A DNA stretch of 64,000 nucleotides from SB11 sp037968475. Lineage in GTDB: Bacteria; Bacteroidota; Bacteroidia; UBA8524. This document shows, piece by piece, positions 33,189-42,999 of the stretch (within the stretch, counting starts at the first letter, position 1; every line of letters begins with the position of its first letter). Below the pieces are notes generated by a model. The model had not been told where the DNA came from and did no database searches. It worked only from the letters and a program-made list of their open reading frames with translations. A program made the position numbers and the translations under genes. The stretch is from positions 69,918-133,917 of the forward strand of contig JBBKVO010000024.1 of the NCBI GenBank assembly GCA_037968475.1, given 5' to 3'.

Positions 33189-35072
33189 ATGAAAAAGATA
33201 CTCTTTGCTGCAATACTTCTTTTTACTGTTAATAGCTTTCTAAAAGCACAAGGCACCGTACCTCATATATATAGCAATGTATATGCTGACGGCAAAGGCC
33301 GTTTGTATATAAAAGACAGTACAGGCAACTATTATTTAGAAAACAGTACCCCGCGTTATACTTTAGAGCAACTAAAAGGTATGCCCAAAAGCGATAACAA
33401 TGGCATTTCTTTTTATTTTGGAGAAGGGTTTAACGGGTTATTATACTACGGATTTATTCCCTACGGAGATAGTAAACACCCTATGCCTGTTTACTTTAAA
33501 GATGCTGTTAAAATTGAAAAAGGCGTTGCGCTTATAAATATAAAAGAAAAACTAAGCGGCAAATACGACATGATAGGCTGGGAAGAAAGCGGCAAGGGAA
33601 CTGTGGGCTATCGTGTATTGAATGAAGCGGGAGAGATATTGTACGATGGTAAAGTGAGTTTTAGCGGCAAAGGCCCTTTTAAAGTAGCTACTACTATTAC
33701 CGAAGGCCCTTTTGTGAATTTACTAACCGATAACGGCGCGACTATTTCTTTTGAGACTAGCCAAGCTGTACTTGCCAATATAGTGGTAGACGGCAAAACC
33801 TTTGCCGATAAAAAAGCTACCCAACACCACGAGATTGTTGTAAAAGGACTAAGCTCTGCCAAAGAGCACAGCTATACCGTAAACTATGGAAGTGATAAAC
33901 AAACCTATTCATTTACCACTGCACCAAAAAAAGGCACGCGCGGTTATTTTGTATTTGCTTATGGTAGCGACTCGCGCAACGGAAACGGCGGCGGTGAACG
34001 CAGCGTATACGGCGCCAATTTTTACATAATGAAAAAAATAATGGCGTTGAACAAACACAAAAACGTTGCGTTTGCTCAATTTTCAGGAGATTTGATTGAC
34101 GGCTATTTGCAAGACAAAGGCGAAATGGATTTGCAGTATGCCAACTGGAAACGTGCCGTTGAGCCGTTTGCACACTATTTCCCTGTATATATTAGTATGG
34201 GTAATCACGAGGCGCTTTCAAGTGTATTTAAACAAGAAGGAGCTAAAGGCGGAAGTATTGAAGTAGATAAATTTCCGTTTGAGACAGAGAGTGCTGAGGC
34301 AGTATTTGCCAATAATTTTGTAAACCCTAGCAATGGCCCCGCTAGCGAAGATGGTGCCAGTTACGACCCTGATTTCAAAAACAAAGATTTCCCTCCGTAC
34401 GATGAAAACGTATTTTATTATACCTACGATAATGTGGCGATGGTAGTGCTAAACAGCAACTATTGGTACAGCCCTAGCGGAGGCAAAGTTGGCCTAAGCA
34501 GCGGCAACCGCCATGCGTATATTATGGATAAACAATTGGAGTGGCTAGAAAACACCTTAAAAGTATTAGAGCAAGATAGCAGTATAGACCATGTTTTCCT
34601 TACCCTGCATACTCCGTTTTTCCCTAATGGTGGACACGTTAAAGACGATATGTGGTATGGTGGTGATAACACCCCGCGCCCTGTAATAAAAGGCGTGCCT
34701 GTGCAAAAAGGTATTATCGAACGTCGCGACCAATTGCTTGACCTTTTGGTGAACAAAAGCACTAAAACGGTTGCTATACTTACGGGTGATGAGCACAACT
34801 ATTGCAAAACCGAAATAAACAACGAAACCCAACGCTACCCCGAAGGTTGGACATTGCCCAAAATTGGTTTAACTCGTACCATATACCAAATAAATAATGG
34901 CGCAGCAGGTGCTCCTTACTATGCGCAAGAGAAAACTCCTTGGAGTGCGAAAACATCAGGGTTTACAACACAGAATGCAATAATATACTTTCACGTTGAA
35001 GGAAAAACAATTGGCGTAGAAGTAGTGAACCCCGATACCTTAGAAGAAATAGAGTCTTTTGATTTGAAATAG
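33189..35072 (+). CDS. Secreted purple-acid-phosphatase-like metallophosphoesterase
   Basis: The ATG at 33189 gives MKKILFAAILLFTVNSFLKAQ, a clear signal peptide; an earlier TTG-type start is not needed. Next come a beta-rich N-terminal region, a fibronectin-like domain (PFVNLLTDNGATISFETSQ, near 173-240), and the calcineurin-like fold: YGSDSRNG, FSGDLIDGY, MGNHEA, LTLHTPFF and LTGDEHNY. The last replaces the common GHxH by GDEH. 627 residues. Hydrolyses phosphate esters outside the cytoplasm; substrate unknown. A TATTTTTG box sits 7 bases before the start. Confidence 0.9.
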   Translation: MKKILFAAILLFTVNSFLKAQGTVPHIYSNVYADGKGRLYIKDSTGNYYLENSTPRYTLEQLKGMPKSDNNGISFYFGEGFNGLLYYGFIPYGDSKHPMPVYFKDAVKIEKGVALINIKEKLSGKYDMIGWEESGKGTVGYRVLNEAGEILYDGKVSFSGKGPFKVATTITEGPFVNLLTDNGATISFETSQAVLANIVVDGKTFADKKATQHHEIVVKGLSSAKEHSYTVNYGSDKQTYSFTTAPKKGTRGYFVFAYGSDSRNGNGGGERSVYGANFYIMKKIMALNKHKNVAFAQFSGDLIDGYLQDKGEMDLQYANWKRAVEPFAHYFPVYISMGNHEALSSVFKQEGAKGGSIEVDKFPFETESAEAVFANNFVNPSNGPASEDGASYDPDFKNKDFPPYDENVFYYTYDNVAMVVLNSNYWYSPSGGKVGLSSGNRHAYIMDKQLEWLENTLKVLEQDSSIDHVFLTLHTPFFPNGGHVKDDMWYGGDNTPRPVIKGVPVQKGIIERRDQLLDLLVNKSTKTVAILTGDEHNYCKTEINNETQRYPEGWTLPKIGLTRTIYQINNGAAGAPYYAQEKTPWSAKTSGFTTQNAIIYFHVEGKTIGVEVVNPDTLEEIESFDLK

Positions 35073-35311
35073 ACAGAGGTTTTCTTTTTTGCCCCTTGTA
35101 AGTATTAAAACCTTTAAAAGAGGTAATCAAGCATTTATGTTAATAAACAAAGCAATCTTTTAGAAAATAAAAAGAGATTAAGCGTTAAGCAATCAATACC
35201 TGAAACTCAAAAAAGTAATAAGAGAAGAAATTGAGAACCTTGGCAATATTTTGGCATAGTATAGTTAACCCTAAAAACTGATACTTAACAAGAAGGGTTT
35301 TGATTAGATGT

Positions 35312-35932
35312 ATGAAAAAAGCCTTTGTTTTACTTTTTTTATCTTTATTATTTGCTTCGTGCAAAGTGGGCAAAAGAAATGAGAGGTTAACAAATGTCTT
35401 CTTTTTCAGTTCATCAGGTAAAAAAGCCCTTTGCCAGATGCCCATTTTTGATAATGCGTATTATTATGTTGAATTTGATGAGTTTAATAATGTAAAATTA
35501 TTAGAGCGAGCATCAATTTATAAAGACACGCTTTTTTTTGAAGAAAGAAAAGAAAATACTAGCGTGAATTTCCATGAATTTATTGAAGACAATAATTTCA
35601 CTAAAGTTAACGCTAAAAGAAAAGTAGATATTGCTTCTTTTGAAAGTTATACAAAGCTTTTAGCCCCCTGGCCTAGCATTCATCAAATAACAAAAGACTC
35701 AACGCTATTATTCAAAAGCCTTTTTAGTGTAACCTATAATACAAAAACTATTGTAAGCGATACATTTTATCAAAACTATCGTTCAGTCATTCCTGACACT
35801 AAAACGATTTCAATACAAATATTTCAAAATAAGCAATATAAGTTTGCCTTCATTACGCATGTTTGGTCGGTTGAAGAAAAATATGATATTTATTCAAAAT
35901 ATCAAGACTATATAATTCTGTTAGAGGACTGA
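35312..35932 (+). CDS. Lipoprotein of unknown function
   Basis: MKKAFVLLFLSLLFASCK gives a lipobox LFASC (13-17). The ATG at 35312 is preferred to the TTG at 35300. 206 residues, Lys/Asn/Ser-rich, A+T-rich, without a known domain. No close neighbour on its strand. Resembles in style the genes at 29293 and 30060, but I see no sequence similarity. Confidence 0.7.
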   Translation: MKKAFVLLFLSLLFASCKVGKRNERLTNVFFFSSSGKKALCQMPIFDNAYYYVEFDEFNNVKLLERASIYKDTLFFEERKENTSVNFHEFIEDNNFTKVNAKRKVDIASFESYTKLLAPWPSIHQITKDSTLLFKSLFSVTYNTKTIVSDTFYQNYRSVIPDTKTISIQIFQNKQYKFAFITHVWSVEEKYDIYSKYQDYIILLED

Positions 35933-35972
35933 CAGTGAGATTTTTTATAGCTGCCCATTTTTTTTAATAATA

Positions 35973-37052
35973 TTATCGAAGATTATTTATCATTTTAACT
36001 ATTTCGCTAACGGCTTCCTTTTTGAGTGTCAGTTCAATAGTAGAAGTGGGGCTAAGGACAATGTCCTTTTTTATTGCTGTATAACAACTTTCCCCTTCTA
36101 TATGATAAGCTAAAATGGAGTATTTATAATTTAACGGCAACTTGACGGTATTGTAGCCAGGCGCAGGAATAGCTTTATATTTACCATTGCCACTATATTC
36201 TGTCCTCAAATAATAGTTATAATCTTCATCTTGAGAAAAGAGAAAGACTTTAGTCTTTTCCCAATTTAATTTTTCAGATGATTTTAGATTGATACTAATA
36301 GATACTTCTTGCAAGTTTTCCTCTCTGGCTTTCCTGCTTATATAATAAAAGCCAGAGTATTTTAAAGTTAACTCATAACCAATTATTTCTCTATTTGATA
36401 ATTTCTTGCCCTTATGTATGGTTTTTGCATTACTAGAGTTAGTTGAATCTAAAGTAAGCATATCCATGTTTATTACTGTTGGGGCATCATTTTTAGTGCT
36501 ATCTATTTCGTATGTTTTTACCACTTTAATTGGTGAGTAATAATTTTTTGAAACAGAATCATATAAATATGCTAGTCCTCCAAGCATTTTTGTTGAAGGT
36601 AAAAAACGTAATCCTGTTGCATATTTTGGATTAAAATTTAATGTATTACCATTCTTATCTTTTATAGTTAATTTTAAGACACCCTTCAATTCCATTAGCG
36701 AATCGGGTAGATTTATAGGTAAGTTACTACTAAATAATACATCTTTTGGGTCTTGACTAAAAGAGAACTCTATGCTCACTTTGTCTTTGTATATATCCCC
36801 CGTATTGGTAATAAATGAATTTTCCCAAAGTATTAAGTCTGTTTCATTTGGCAGCTCAATTATCGTATCAGATGGATAAACGTCAAAACTCATATTATTA
36901 GCTAAACGAAGGCCATTCACTATGCTATCTTGCAATGCTTGCTCTTTATTCATTAGGTCATCCACATTTCTTTCCTGCTTATTTTCATTTTTACATGAAG
37001 ACAAAGTGGTTATGAAAACAAAAGCACTATAAATAATTATACTATTTCTCAT
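35973..37052 (-). CDS. Lipoprotein of unknown function
   Basis: 359 residues starting MRNSIIIYSAFVFITTLSSC with lipobox TLSSC at 16-20. The mature sequence has about eight Asn/Ser-rich beta-strand-like segments and a C-terminal FYISRKAREE-like region; no recognised domain. It converges on the 35312 gene with a 40-base gap and is A+T-rich. Possibly a carboxypeptidase-regulatory-like or surface lipoprotein, but this is a guess. Confidence 0.7.
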   Translation of the reverse strand: MRNSIIIYSAFVFITTLSSCKNENKQERNVDDLMNKEQALQDSIVNGLRLANNMSFDVYPSDTIIELPNETDLILWENSFITNTGDIYKDKVSIEFSFSQDPKDVLFSSNLPINLPDSLMELKGVLKLTIKDKNGNTLNFNPKYATGLRFLPSTKMLGGLAYLYDSVSKNYYSPIKVVKTYEIDSTKNDAPTVINMDMLTLDSTNSSNAKTIHKGKKLSNREIIGYELTLKYSGFYYISRKAREENLQEVSISINLKSSEKLNWEKTKVFLFSQDEDYNYYLRTEYSGNGKYKAIPAPGYNTVKLPLNYKYSILAYHIEGESCYTAIKKDIVLSPTSTIELTLKKEAVSEIVKMINNLR

Positions 37053-37170
37053 AGATTTTAACTTGCTAGTGGAATACTTTGGCTTTTTGATGAGTCATTT
37101 GCCGTAGTATCGGTTATTCTTTGAGTTTGTCTAATACCTGTTCAAAAACCTCAAAACTTTATCGCGAGGT

Positions 37171-38655
37171 TCACTCATTACAAACGCCTGCTTCCACCAA
37201 ATAGTGTCGGTCTTCACGCTCAAAGTAATAGCGCACATTAGGTTTAATTACAGAATCAGGGTGTTGCAGCCGTTCAGTTGGGTTTACACCCTCCCACAAC
37301 GTTTCATCACATATCACCATACGCGGGTTAGTCCACGCATTGTATACACTGCTTATCCATAAGTAATCGTGCTTATGAAATGCTCCCAACAGCCAATAAG
37401 GCGGGGCAACAGCATAGTTGTGTGGCAATACATGGGCTACGGCTTCAATTTCTTTTACATACGGTTTTTCATCCGCAGGGTTGGGTGCAGTCAAAATACC
37501 AACAGCATTTTTGCTAAAAGAATAATTCACTTCTGTTTTTAGCAACACTACCTGTGCGCCAATTAAAACAATAGCTACAATACTATTGGCCGTAATAATT
37601 TTTTTGGGCGAAGAAAACCAAAACCGTCCCTGCACAAGGCTATATACAGCCACGGCCAAAAACAACGTAAACGATAGCGAAAAACGAGGAACCCAAGTGA
37701 GCGAAAACCCGTTTTGTGGCAAGTATACCAAGCCCGATACCATGTTTACTGCAAGCACAGGCATGAGTATCAAAACCCACCACAGCAACAGTTTGGGCTG
37801 TATGCGCACAAACAGCAGCCATACCAATAGGGGCAATTGCATTAAAGCAAAACTTTTTAGTATTGAGCCTATGTATTCACTTTTAACCCTGCTGTCCATT
37901 TCAGCCCATCGGGCAAAAGCCTTGTCCAATCGGGTTTCGGCAAAGTGGTTTTTATATTTTAGGTAGATAATACCCAATGCAAAAACCGCGATATATACCA
38001 AGCCCCACACCAACGATTTTTTTAGCCATTGCTTTTGGGTGATGCGTTGCGAAATCCACTCCCAAGTAAAATATAAAGTGTGCAAGCAAGCGGCCAATAC
38101 TGCCCCGTCCTCTTTAACAGAAATAATAAAAAGTGCACTGATAATGCTAACCCATTTTTGCTGCCTGTATAGCGAAAGGGAGAAAATAAACCCCAGCGGG
38201 ACATACAGCATTTCTATATGGAAGCCAAACCAAGTATCATCGTACAACCAAAAGGAATATGGGCCAAGAAACAGGGCAAGAAGAAAAACGGTGATACGGG
38301 CTTTGTTCACTTCGGCTTTTTGTAAGGTTTTAAAGCAGTATATAAATGCCCAAACATAAAGCCCCAATTGTGCCACAAACAGCCCATAAGCTCCAAGCCA
38401 AAGCACCAGAGGCCCCAGCAATAGGTTAAAAAAATAGTTATGATACAAAGCATGGTGGCCATAGTTATTCTCAAACATAGCAGGGCGACCTTGCAGCCAG
38501 CTACGGCTTATTTGTATGTGCGAGAACAAATCGCTTTGGTAAGTGTGCTTATTAAATAAAGAGAGTTTTGCAGCAAAAAACCAAAGCAGCATTGCCAAAC
38601 CAATGCCCACAACGGCTATTGCCCAATACTGCTTTTTTTTACTGTGCTCTGCCAT
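37171..38655 (-). CDS. DUF2079-type polytopic membrane protein (paralogue 2)
   Basis: 494 residues, about twelve membrane segments, with a DUF2079-like pattern: TYQSDLFSHIQISRSWLQGRP (39-59), the acidic-aromatic WLYDDTWFGFHIEMLY (about 138-153), and a ISVKEDGAV segment near 178. Members are GT-C-like and of unknown activity. Its start codon overlaps the stop of the upstream paralogue (TAATG), so the two are translationally coupled. Followed by a gap and the lipoprotein at 35973. Confidence 0.8.
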   Translation of the reverse strand: MAEHSKKKQYWAIAVVGIGLAMLLWFFAAKLSLFNKHTYQSDLFSHIQISRSWLQGRPAMFENNYGHHALYHNYFFNLLLGPLVLWLGAYGLFVAQLGLYVWAFIYCFKTLQKAEVNKARITVFLLALFLGPYSFWLYDDTWFGFHIEMLYVPLGFIFSLSLYRQQKWVSIISALFIISVKEDGAVLAACLHTLYFTWEWISQRITQKQWLKKSLVWGLVYIAVFALGIIYLKYKNHFAETRLDKAFARWAEMDSRVKSEYIGSILKSFALMQLPLLVWLLFVRIQPKLLLWWVLILMPVLAVNMVSGLVYLPQNGFSLTWVPRFSLSFTLFLAVAVYSLVQGRFWFSSPKKIITANSIVAIVLIGAQVVLLKTEVNYSFSKNAVGILTAPNPADEKPYVKEIEAVAHVLPHNYAVAPPYWLLGAFHKHDYLWISSVYNAWTNPRMVICDETLWEGVNPTERLQHPDSVIKPNVRYYFEREDRHYLVEAGVCNE

Positions 38656-40154
38656 TATTTTGGGGTTATACCGGCCTCAATAAGGTAGTGTCGGTCTTCA
38701 CGTTCAAAATAAAACTTTACTTCGGGTCTAATTACCGAGTCGGCGTGCTGCAACAGTTGGTCGGCAACAACATTTTCACTATTGCTGTTATCGCATATAA
38801 TCATGCGCGGCCACACACGGGCATTAAAAATCACATTCGTCCATATCACATCCTGTTTATGGAAATAGCCAAACATAGGATATGGCGGTGCAACGGGGTA
38901 CATTTCAGGGAGCACTTGCGCCACCTTTCGCACATCGTTCCAATAGGGGTAGTAATCGTGGGGAGGAGTATCTCTAAAAATTTTTTGCGTGTTTTGGTGG
39001 TACGAGTAGTCAATTTCTGATTTCAGTAATTTTTTTTGCCAATTGAAAATACCATAACCTACAACTATTGCTGCTACCCAACACACAAAAGCAGGACGAA
39101 ACCAAGCCCTTGAAAACATAAGCAGTGAAAATGCGCCCATAGCCAAAAAAAGACTAAGAATAAGCGAAAAACGAGGTACCCAAGTGAGTGAAAAACTTTG
39201 CGCAGGGAAGTATACAAACCCTGAAATAAGGTTGACGATAATAATGGGAATTGAAAACGCTAACCACCACAACCATGCCTTATAATTTAGTTGGCGGATG
39301 AAGAATAAGAACAAAGCAAAGGGCAACAACATTAGCCCGAACGAAGAAAAAACACCTGTAAAGTAAGCGCGTATATCTTGTGTGCTTTGCAGGCTTATCC
39401 GCTCAAACGATTCGGTAATTCTATCGTAGCCAAAATTGTTTTGCGCTTTTAGGTAATAAACACCTGCCACAAAAAAGGCTACCCAAACCCCACCCCACAA
39501 TAGCGATTGCAGTAGCCAGCGTTTTGCGGTTATTTTTTTAGCGGTCATTTGCAAGGCTATAAACAACAGGTGTATGCAGGCTACCATTACGGCTCCGTCT
39601 TCTTTTATACTAAGCATTAGCAAGGCTGCCAATGCACTAACCCAATGTTGTTTTTTGTATAGCGAAACAGCAAACACAAACCCTAGCGGTATGTATAGCA
39701 TTTCGGTATGAAAACCGTAGTGCGGATCATCGTACAACCAAAAAGAAAAAGGCGCACAAAAAATGGCAAGGTAAAAAACGGCAGTAAGCAGGCGATGGTT
39801 TAGGCTTTCATCTTTCTTATAAACGGTAGGGAAAGTATATACCAAAGCCAAAACATACAGCACAAACTGGGTAATGAAAATACCTGTTGCACCCCACTGT
39901 TTGGCCAAAGGCCCCATTAGCAAATCAAAAAAATAATTATGCAGTTTGCTATGGTCGCCATAGCAATTTTCGTGCATCAATGGGCGACCTTGCAGCCAGC
40001 CTCGGGCTATTTCTAGGTGCGTATATAAGTCTGATTGGTAGCCCATTTTATTAAAAATGGTAAGCTTTGCAGCAAAGTACCAAACCAATATCCCCAGTGA
40101 GGTAAAAAACACTGCTAGTCCAAAGAAATCACGTTTTTTAAAAAGCTCTATCAC
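38655..40154 (-). CDS. DUF2079-type polytopic membrane protein (paralogue 1)
   Basis: 499 residues, about twelve membrane segments. It matches the downstream paralogue through most of its length, for example the shared YQSDL-H-I-R-WLQGRP opening, WLYDDPHYGFHTEMLYIPLGF, SIKEDGAVM and the closing YYFEREDRHYLIEAG-type end. The start is GTG at 40154, overlapping the stop of the 40151 gene by 4 bases (GTGA). A gene duplication with both copies kept in one operon. Confidence 0.8.
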   Translation of the reverse strand: MIELFKKRDFFGLAVFFTSLGILVWYFAAKLTIFNKMGYQSDLYTHLEIARGWLQGRPLMHENCYGDHSKLHNYFFDLLMGPLAKQWGATGIFITQFVLYVLALVYTFPTVYKKDESLNHRLLTAVFYLAIFCAPFSFWLYDDPHYGFHTEMLYIPLGFVFAVSLYKKQHWVSALAALLMLSIKEDGAVMVACIHLLFIALQMTAKKITAKRWLLQSLLWGGVWVAFFVAGVYYLKAQNNFGYDRITESFERISLQSTQDIRAYFTGVFSSFGLMLLPFALFLFFIRQLNYKAWLWWLAFSIPIIIVNLISGFVYFPAQSFSLTWVPRFSLILSLFLAMGAFSLLMFSRAWFRPAFVCWVAAIVVGYGIFNWQKKLLKSEIDYSYHQNTQKIFRDTPPHDYYPYWNDVRKVAQVLPEMYPVAPPYPMFGYFHKQDVIWTNVIFNARVWPRMIICDNSNSENVVADQLLQHADSVIRPEVKFYFEREDRHYLIEAGITPK

Positions 40155-41545
40155 TTAGTTTTTTCTTCCGTTTGTTTGCGCACCAAAATATACTGCCATA
40201 CCAAAAGTGCAGCGGCCATTGGCAATAGCCATATCATACGTGCCATATACCTATCTACCACGCCCGAAAACGAGGCGCACACCACACCATTCACCACACT
40301 GCCTATAAACACCGTTAGGGCAAAGGCAAAAGCGCTGCTATATACAGGTTTGCGATAAAAAAACACTCCAAAAATCACAAGTAGTAATAACGAGGCATAC
40401 ACCACCCACCGCTGTATGGTAGACTGTGTTTCAAAATACAATGTTTGGGTATACTGCACTGCATTTTGGTATTGAGGCATCTCTCGACCAAAAAAATCTT
40501 TTATTCCACCATATACAGGAGAACCTTCGGCCATTGGGGTGAGGTAGCCCAAATCAAACATAAAAAGTTGTTTCCAACCGTCTTCCACACATTTTTCTAT
40601 CAAAACAGCGCGGGCAGGGCCGTAGGCCAAAATACCTTTTACAGTTTTACCATAAGCCGCATCTTTTTCAATCCAGCATTCGCCCCAACCTTTGGCTACA
40701 CAGGCACTATCGTATAGGGGGCTGTTGTTATACTCCCACAAAAAAGCTACGGCGTGTGGCGGCAGGTTGTTTTTTACAGCACAAAGGTCGGCAGGTGCAT
40801 CGGGGCATTTATGGTCGAGGTATACTTTGGCTGCCCCTGTTTCTATGCAGCGCGCCACCAAAAACACATTGCCCGTGCGCGAAGGTCTAAAACCCACACC
40901 CAACCAATAGTTGAACAAGCAAATAACCAACCACGCGGCCAAGCCCCAAAACACCACCCGTTTATGGGTTTTGTTTCTAGCAGCAAAAAAAGGTTTTTTC
41001 TTAAAAATAAGTCGCAACACAAAAAGGCCAATGGCCAGAATACTAAATATAAGCAGGTGCGAGCTATGCACCGATATTGAAAATAACAATACCACTACCA
41101 ACCAAAAACGGTGTTTGGGGGCTATGTCTTTTCCTGCTACCAAAGTAGCAAAAGCCAATAGTGCTATGGGCGAGAATACATCGGCCATTATTTGGCTGTG
41201 GTTGTGCGATAAGCCTGTTAACAAGCCCAAACCTGCCAATAAAAGACAAGTAGGAATAAAGGAATTTTTTATCTGTAAAATGTATTTTACCGCCATGCGG
41301 GCAGCAAACAGTAACACCAACGATTGCGCAAACAATACCAACCAAAGGCTAAACCACATACTGCTGTGGCGCACAAACCAACTGTAAAAATAAGGTCTGT
41401 CTACAGGGACATAGTGTATAAAACCCGCTACTATATACGTGCCTGAATCAGAATAGAGCATGGGATAGCCATTGAGCAGGGCAGGAAAATTAATTGCTGC
41501 CAGCGCGACTATAAAAGCCAATATTTTTAGCACCCATTGCCTCAC
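40151..41545 (-). CDS. Polytopic membrane protein with a Cys-rich extracytoplasmic loop
   Basis: 464 residues, about ten membrane segments. The start is GTG (41545). Early residues LNGYPMLYSDSGTYIVAGFIH (about 25-45) hold an acidic-hydroxyl motif as in GT-C glycosyltransferases. Between membrane segments at about 235-320 there is a polar loop with six Cys (CIETG, KCPDA, DLCAV, ACVAK, ECWIE, EKCVE), which suggests disulfides in the periplasm. It heads an operon with the two DUF2079 genes. Function unknown. Confidence 0.65.
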   Translation of the reverse strand: MRQWVLKILAFIVALAAINFPALLNGYPMLYSDSGTYIVAGFIHYVPVDRPYFYSWFVRHSSMWFSLWLVLFAQSLVLLFAARMAVKYILQIKNSFIPTCLLLAGLGLLTGLSHNHSQIMADVFSPIALLAFATLVAGKDIAPKHRFWLVVVLLFSISVHSSHLLIFSILAIGLFVLRLIFKKKPFFAARNKTHKRVVFWGLAAWLVICLFNYWLGVGFRPSRTGNVFLVARCIETGAAKVYLDHKCPDAPADLCAVKNNLPPHAVAFLWEYNNSPLYDSACVAKGWGECWIEKDAAYGKTVKGILAYGPARAVLIEKCVEDGWKQLFMFDLGYLTPMAEGSPVYGGIKDFFGREMPQYQNAVQYTQTLYFETQSTIQRWVVYASLLLLVIFGVFFYRKPVYSSAFAFALTVFIGSVVNGVVCASFSGVVDRYMARMIWLLPMAAALLVWQYILVRKQTEEKTK

Positions 41546-41643
41546 GTTGCCAAATATACGGTTATAAGTACATTTGGGGTATTTTTAAGTATTTTTGGCG
41601 CAATAGCGCACAAAAAAGTATCTTATTTTAGCAAAAGAATTAA

Positions 41644-42999
41644 GTGCAAAATGTAAAATCATACAGTTTTTGGGCATTTTGTGCCTTAGTAGTACTATAC
41701 GTAATACTGTTTTTTAACGGGCGCGAGTGGATGAAACACGATGCACTGCGCCACGATATGACGGCGTATTACGCCTACCTGCCTGCTGTTTTTATTGACC
41801 AAGAAATAGAGCTAAACAGCGAGGAAACCCGCAACAACATGATGTATTGGTGGAGTGTGGAAGCTCCCGCGCGCGAAGGCCGCATTATCCGTATGAGCAT
41901 GGGGGTGAGCTACTTGCATTTGCCCTTTTTTCTGCTGGCACACGTAACGGCCAAACCATTGGGACACGAGGCCAACGGGTTTAATGCCCACTACTACTTT
42001 TTTATACTTATTGGCAGTGTGTTTTATGCCCTTGCAGGGTTTTGGTTGCTGCGTAAACTGCTATTACTTTTTTTTGGCGATGGAGTTACCGCCATTACCC
42101 TGCTACTTATTGCCACAGCTACCAACTTGGTATACTATGCCCTTAGCGAAGGGGCTATGAGCCATGTATACAATTTCTTTTTAGTGGTGTCTTTGTTATA
42201 CCTCACCGTAAAATGGCATCAAAAGCCTAAGTGGGGCAATACTATTTTGTTGGGCTTGGTAATGGGCATTATTACGTTATCGCGACCTACTAATTTATTG
42301 TTGGCTTTAGTGCCCGTGTTGTACAATGTATATTCAAAAGAAACACTACTGCAAAAACTACAATGGGTGCAAAAGCACTGGCACTATGTGCTAACGGCGC
42401 TTGTGTTTGCATTTTTGGCTTTGCTGCCCCAATTGCTCTACTGGCATTATATGAGCGGTAAGTGGTTATACTATACCTATGGCGATGAAGGCTTTTTCTT
42501 CGCCCATCCACATATTATTGATGGCTTGTTTAGCTACCGCAAAGGTTGGTTTGTTTATACCCCCATAATGGCACTTGCGACATTGGGCATAGCGGTAGTT
42601 TGGAAACAAGCCAAAAAATGGGCATTGCCGTTATTTATAGTACTGCCCGTGTTTGTGTGGTGCGTTTACAGTTGGTGGACATGGTGGTATGGCGGCAGTT
42701 TTGGCTCGCGACCGATGATAGATATTTACGGGTTAATGGCCATTCCTTTGGCGGCTTTGATTACTTGGGCACTAAAAAGAAAATGGACGGGTGCAACGTT
42801 TTGGCTGTTGGGTGCATTCTTTATATACCTTAATATATACCAAACGTACCAGTACAAAAAAGCGTTGATACACTGGGATAGTATGACCAAAGAGGCCTAC
42901 TGGGCGGTATTTTTAAAGAAACAATACCCTGATAACTACGGCGATTTGATAAAAACCCCTGATTACGAAAAAGCGAAAAAAGGAGAAGATGAGTACTAG
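41644..42999 (+). CDS. Polytopic membrane protein, GT-C-like (possible mannosyltransferase)
   Basis: 451 residues, about ten membrane segments; start GTG at 41644. A first periplasmic loop has HDALRHDMTAYYAYLPAVFID and the later loop has RPMIDIYGL, both common in membrane glycosyltransferases of the ArnT/PMT superfamily, though I cannot name the family. It overlaps the next gene by 11 bases, so they are coupled. Divergent from the 40151 gene, 98 bases apart. Confidence 0.65.
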   Translation: MQNVKSYSFWAFCALVVLYVILFFNGREWMKHDALRHDMTAYYAYLPAVFIDQEIELNSEETRNNMMYWWSVEAPAREGRIIRMSMGVSYLHLPFFLLAHVTAKPLGHEANGFNAHYYFFILIGSVFYALAGFWLLRKLLLLFFGDGVTAITLLLIATATNLVYYALSEGAMSHVYNFFLVVSLLYLTVKWHQKPKWGNTILLGLVMGIITLSRPTNLLLALVPVLYNVYSKETLLQKLQWVQKHWHYVLTALVFAFLALLPQLLYWHYMSGKWLYYTYGDEGFFFAHPHIIDGLFSYRKGWFVYTPIMALATLGIAVVWKQAKKWALPLFIVLPVFVWCVYSWWTWWYGGSFGSRPMIDIYGLMAIPLAALITWALKRKWTGATFWLLGAFFIYLNIYQTYQYKKALIHWDSMTKEAYWAVFLKKQYPDNYGDLIKTPDYEKAKKGEDEY

